A DNA stretch of 64,000 bases from the NCBI GenBank assembly GCA_025594325.1, contig JANHCV010000004.1, positions 310,001-374,000 of the forward strand, read 5' to 3'. Position 1 is the first letter of the stretch. Each line of letters begins with the position of its first letter. Of the stretch, positions 63,138 to 64,000 are shown piece after piece. The notes beneath the pieces were generated by a model. It saw only the letters and a program-made list of their open reading frames with translations. It did no database searches and was not told where the DNA came from. The stretch comes from Blastocladiella emersonii ATCC 22665. Taxonomy: Eukaryota > Blastocladiomycota > Blastocladiomycetes > Blastocladiales > Blastocladiaceae. The translations under genes were made by a program, and so were the position numbers.

Positions 63138-64000
63138 ATGCAGATCAAGGCCCTCATTGCCGCGCTCGCGCTCGTCCTCGCGACGGCGTCCTCGACCGAG
63201 GCGGCGCCCAACAACGGCGTGCGCGCGCCCGTGTCGCTCAAGGACCGCTACATTGTGACGCTCAAGGGCGACGCCGACTTCAAGACCTTCTCGCGCGCCC
63301 TCAAGGCCGAGGTGGCTGCCGAGAACGCGCGCGAGGCGTCGGGCAACGGCAGCGGCGTCGTGTCCAAGATCGACCACGAGTTCCAGATCTCGGGCGACTT
63401 CAAGGGCTACGCCGGCACCTTTGCGCCGGGGCTCATCAAGCGCCTGCAGGCCAGCGGCAAGGTCGCGGCCGTCGAGGCCGATGCGACCGTGTACGCGACG
63501 GCGACGCAGACGCCCGCGGGCTCGTGGGGCCTGACGCGCGTCGGCCAGCGCGACCTCAACCTCGCGGCGGGCTACACGTACCCGGACTCGGCCGGCGCGG
63601 GCGTGACCGCCTACGTCATCGACACGGGCGTGCTGGTGTCGCACCCGGAGCTCGAGGGCCGCGCCACGTTCGGGTTCAAGGCCGACGCGTCGTGGTCCGA
63701 CGGCGACGGCAACGGGCACGGCACGCACGTCGCGGGCACCATCGCGTCCAAGAAGTACGGCGTCGCCAAGGCCGCGTCGGTTGTGGCGGTCAAGGTCCTG
63801 GGCGATGACGGCAGCGGCACCAACTCGGGCGTGATCGCGGGCATCAACTGGGTCGCGGCGCAGGCCAAGGCCGCGGGCAAGACGGCGGTGGCCAACATGT
63901 CGCTCGGTGGCGGAAAATCGGCGGCCGTGAACGCGGCCATCAAGTCGCTCGTCAACTCGGGCGTGGTGGCCGTCGTGGCCGCGGGCAACGAGTCGCAGGA
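63138..64000 (+). CDS. secreted subtilase (S8, proteinase K-like), 3' end off window
   Basis: 287 residues visible. A signal peptide (MQIKALIAALALVLATASST) is followed by an I9-type propeptide with RYIVTLKGDADFKTFSRALK and VSKIDHEFQISGDFKGYAG. The mature enzyme starts near residue 120 (TPAGSWGLTRVGQRDL). The Asp motif AYVIDTGV, the His motif NGHGTHVAGT, the MSLGGG strand and AGNES (oxyanion Asn) are all present and ordered. The Ser motif GTSMA lies beyond the window. Fungal S8A proteases of this type are secreted and degrade protein. No intron was needed in the visible part. Confidence 0.95.
   Translation, partial: MQIKALIAALALVLATASSTEAAPNNGVRAPVSLKDRYIVTLKGDADFKTFSRALKAEVAAENAREASGNGSGVVSKIDHEFQISGDFKGYAGTFAPGLIKRLQASGKVAAVEADATVYATATQTPAGSWGLTRVGQRDLNLAAGYTYPDSAGAGVTAYVIDTGVLVSHPELEGRATFGFKADASWSDGDGNGHGTHVAGTIASKKYGVAKAASVVAVKVLGDDGSGTNSGVIAGINWVAAQAKAAGKTAVANMSLGGGKSAAVNAAIKSLVNSGVVAVVAAGNESQ

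Noticed and set aside
1-64000. CRISPR array, bacterial operons, rRNA
   Set aside because: Tandem repeats here have no unique spacers, genes have spliceosomal introns, and no rRNA core sequence was recognised.

Overview
The window reads as nuclear DNA of a fungus or fungus-like eukaryote. Genes carry short GT-AG introns (about 60-90 nt, often starting GTACGT or GTGCGT), codon use in the gene-dense half is very GC-rich, and there is a eukaryotic initiator tRNA with an AUCG T-loop. The gene set includes the TORC1 subunit raptor, a SUN-domain nuclear envelope protein, the Ftr1 iron permease, V-ATPase subunit e and mitochondrial GatC. One broken gene has an LRR body and an N-terminus of the 'LDWWRDSGL' style that I associate with large families in Blastocladiomycota such as Allomyces. 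That placement is inference.

The window has two compartments. Positions 1 to about 26,290 are gene-poor, lower in GC on the far left and rich in repeats. They hold four tRNA genes (Arg, initiator Met, His, Gly), minisatellites, and dispersed repeats: one pair at 2.05/11.9 kb in opposite orientation and one pair at 9.64/25.48 kb. There are also weak spliced coding signals on the minus strand, best at 7.5-8.3 kb. Between about 14.5 and 25.5 kb lies decayed material: GGATCC-rich tracts at both sides, an RNase H-domain retroelement remnant, a roughly 0.3-kb tandem repeat array (20.69-22.05 kb), a perfect 23-bp hairpin, and GC-rich broken coding segments I could not identify.

Positions about 26,300 to 64,000 are gene-dense and GC-rich. 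In order: raptor (-), glyoxalase II (+), a CCHC zinc-knuckle protein (+), a proline-rich protein (-), a SUN-domain protein (+), GatC (-), a possible Munc13/MUN-like protein (+), a broken LRR gene (-), a duplicated tail of the MUN-like gene (+), Ftr1 (-), a NYN-domain protein (-), V-ATPase subunit e (+), an SCP2-domain protein (-), a WBP2/GRAM protein (-), a very large CCCH/helicase/NFX1-type zinc finger protein (+), and a secreted subtilase running off the right edge (+). Several neighbours are divergent pairs sharing 200-320 bp of upstream DNA.

The genes do not form one pathway; this is ordinary eukaryotic gene order. Points most worth follow-up are the apparent frameshift in the helicase/zinc-finger gene, the MUN-like gene tail duplicated beyond a decayed LRR gene, and the unidentified broken coding segments bounded by repeats at 14.5-25.5 kb.
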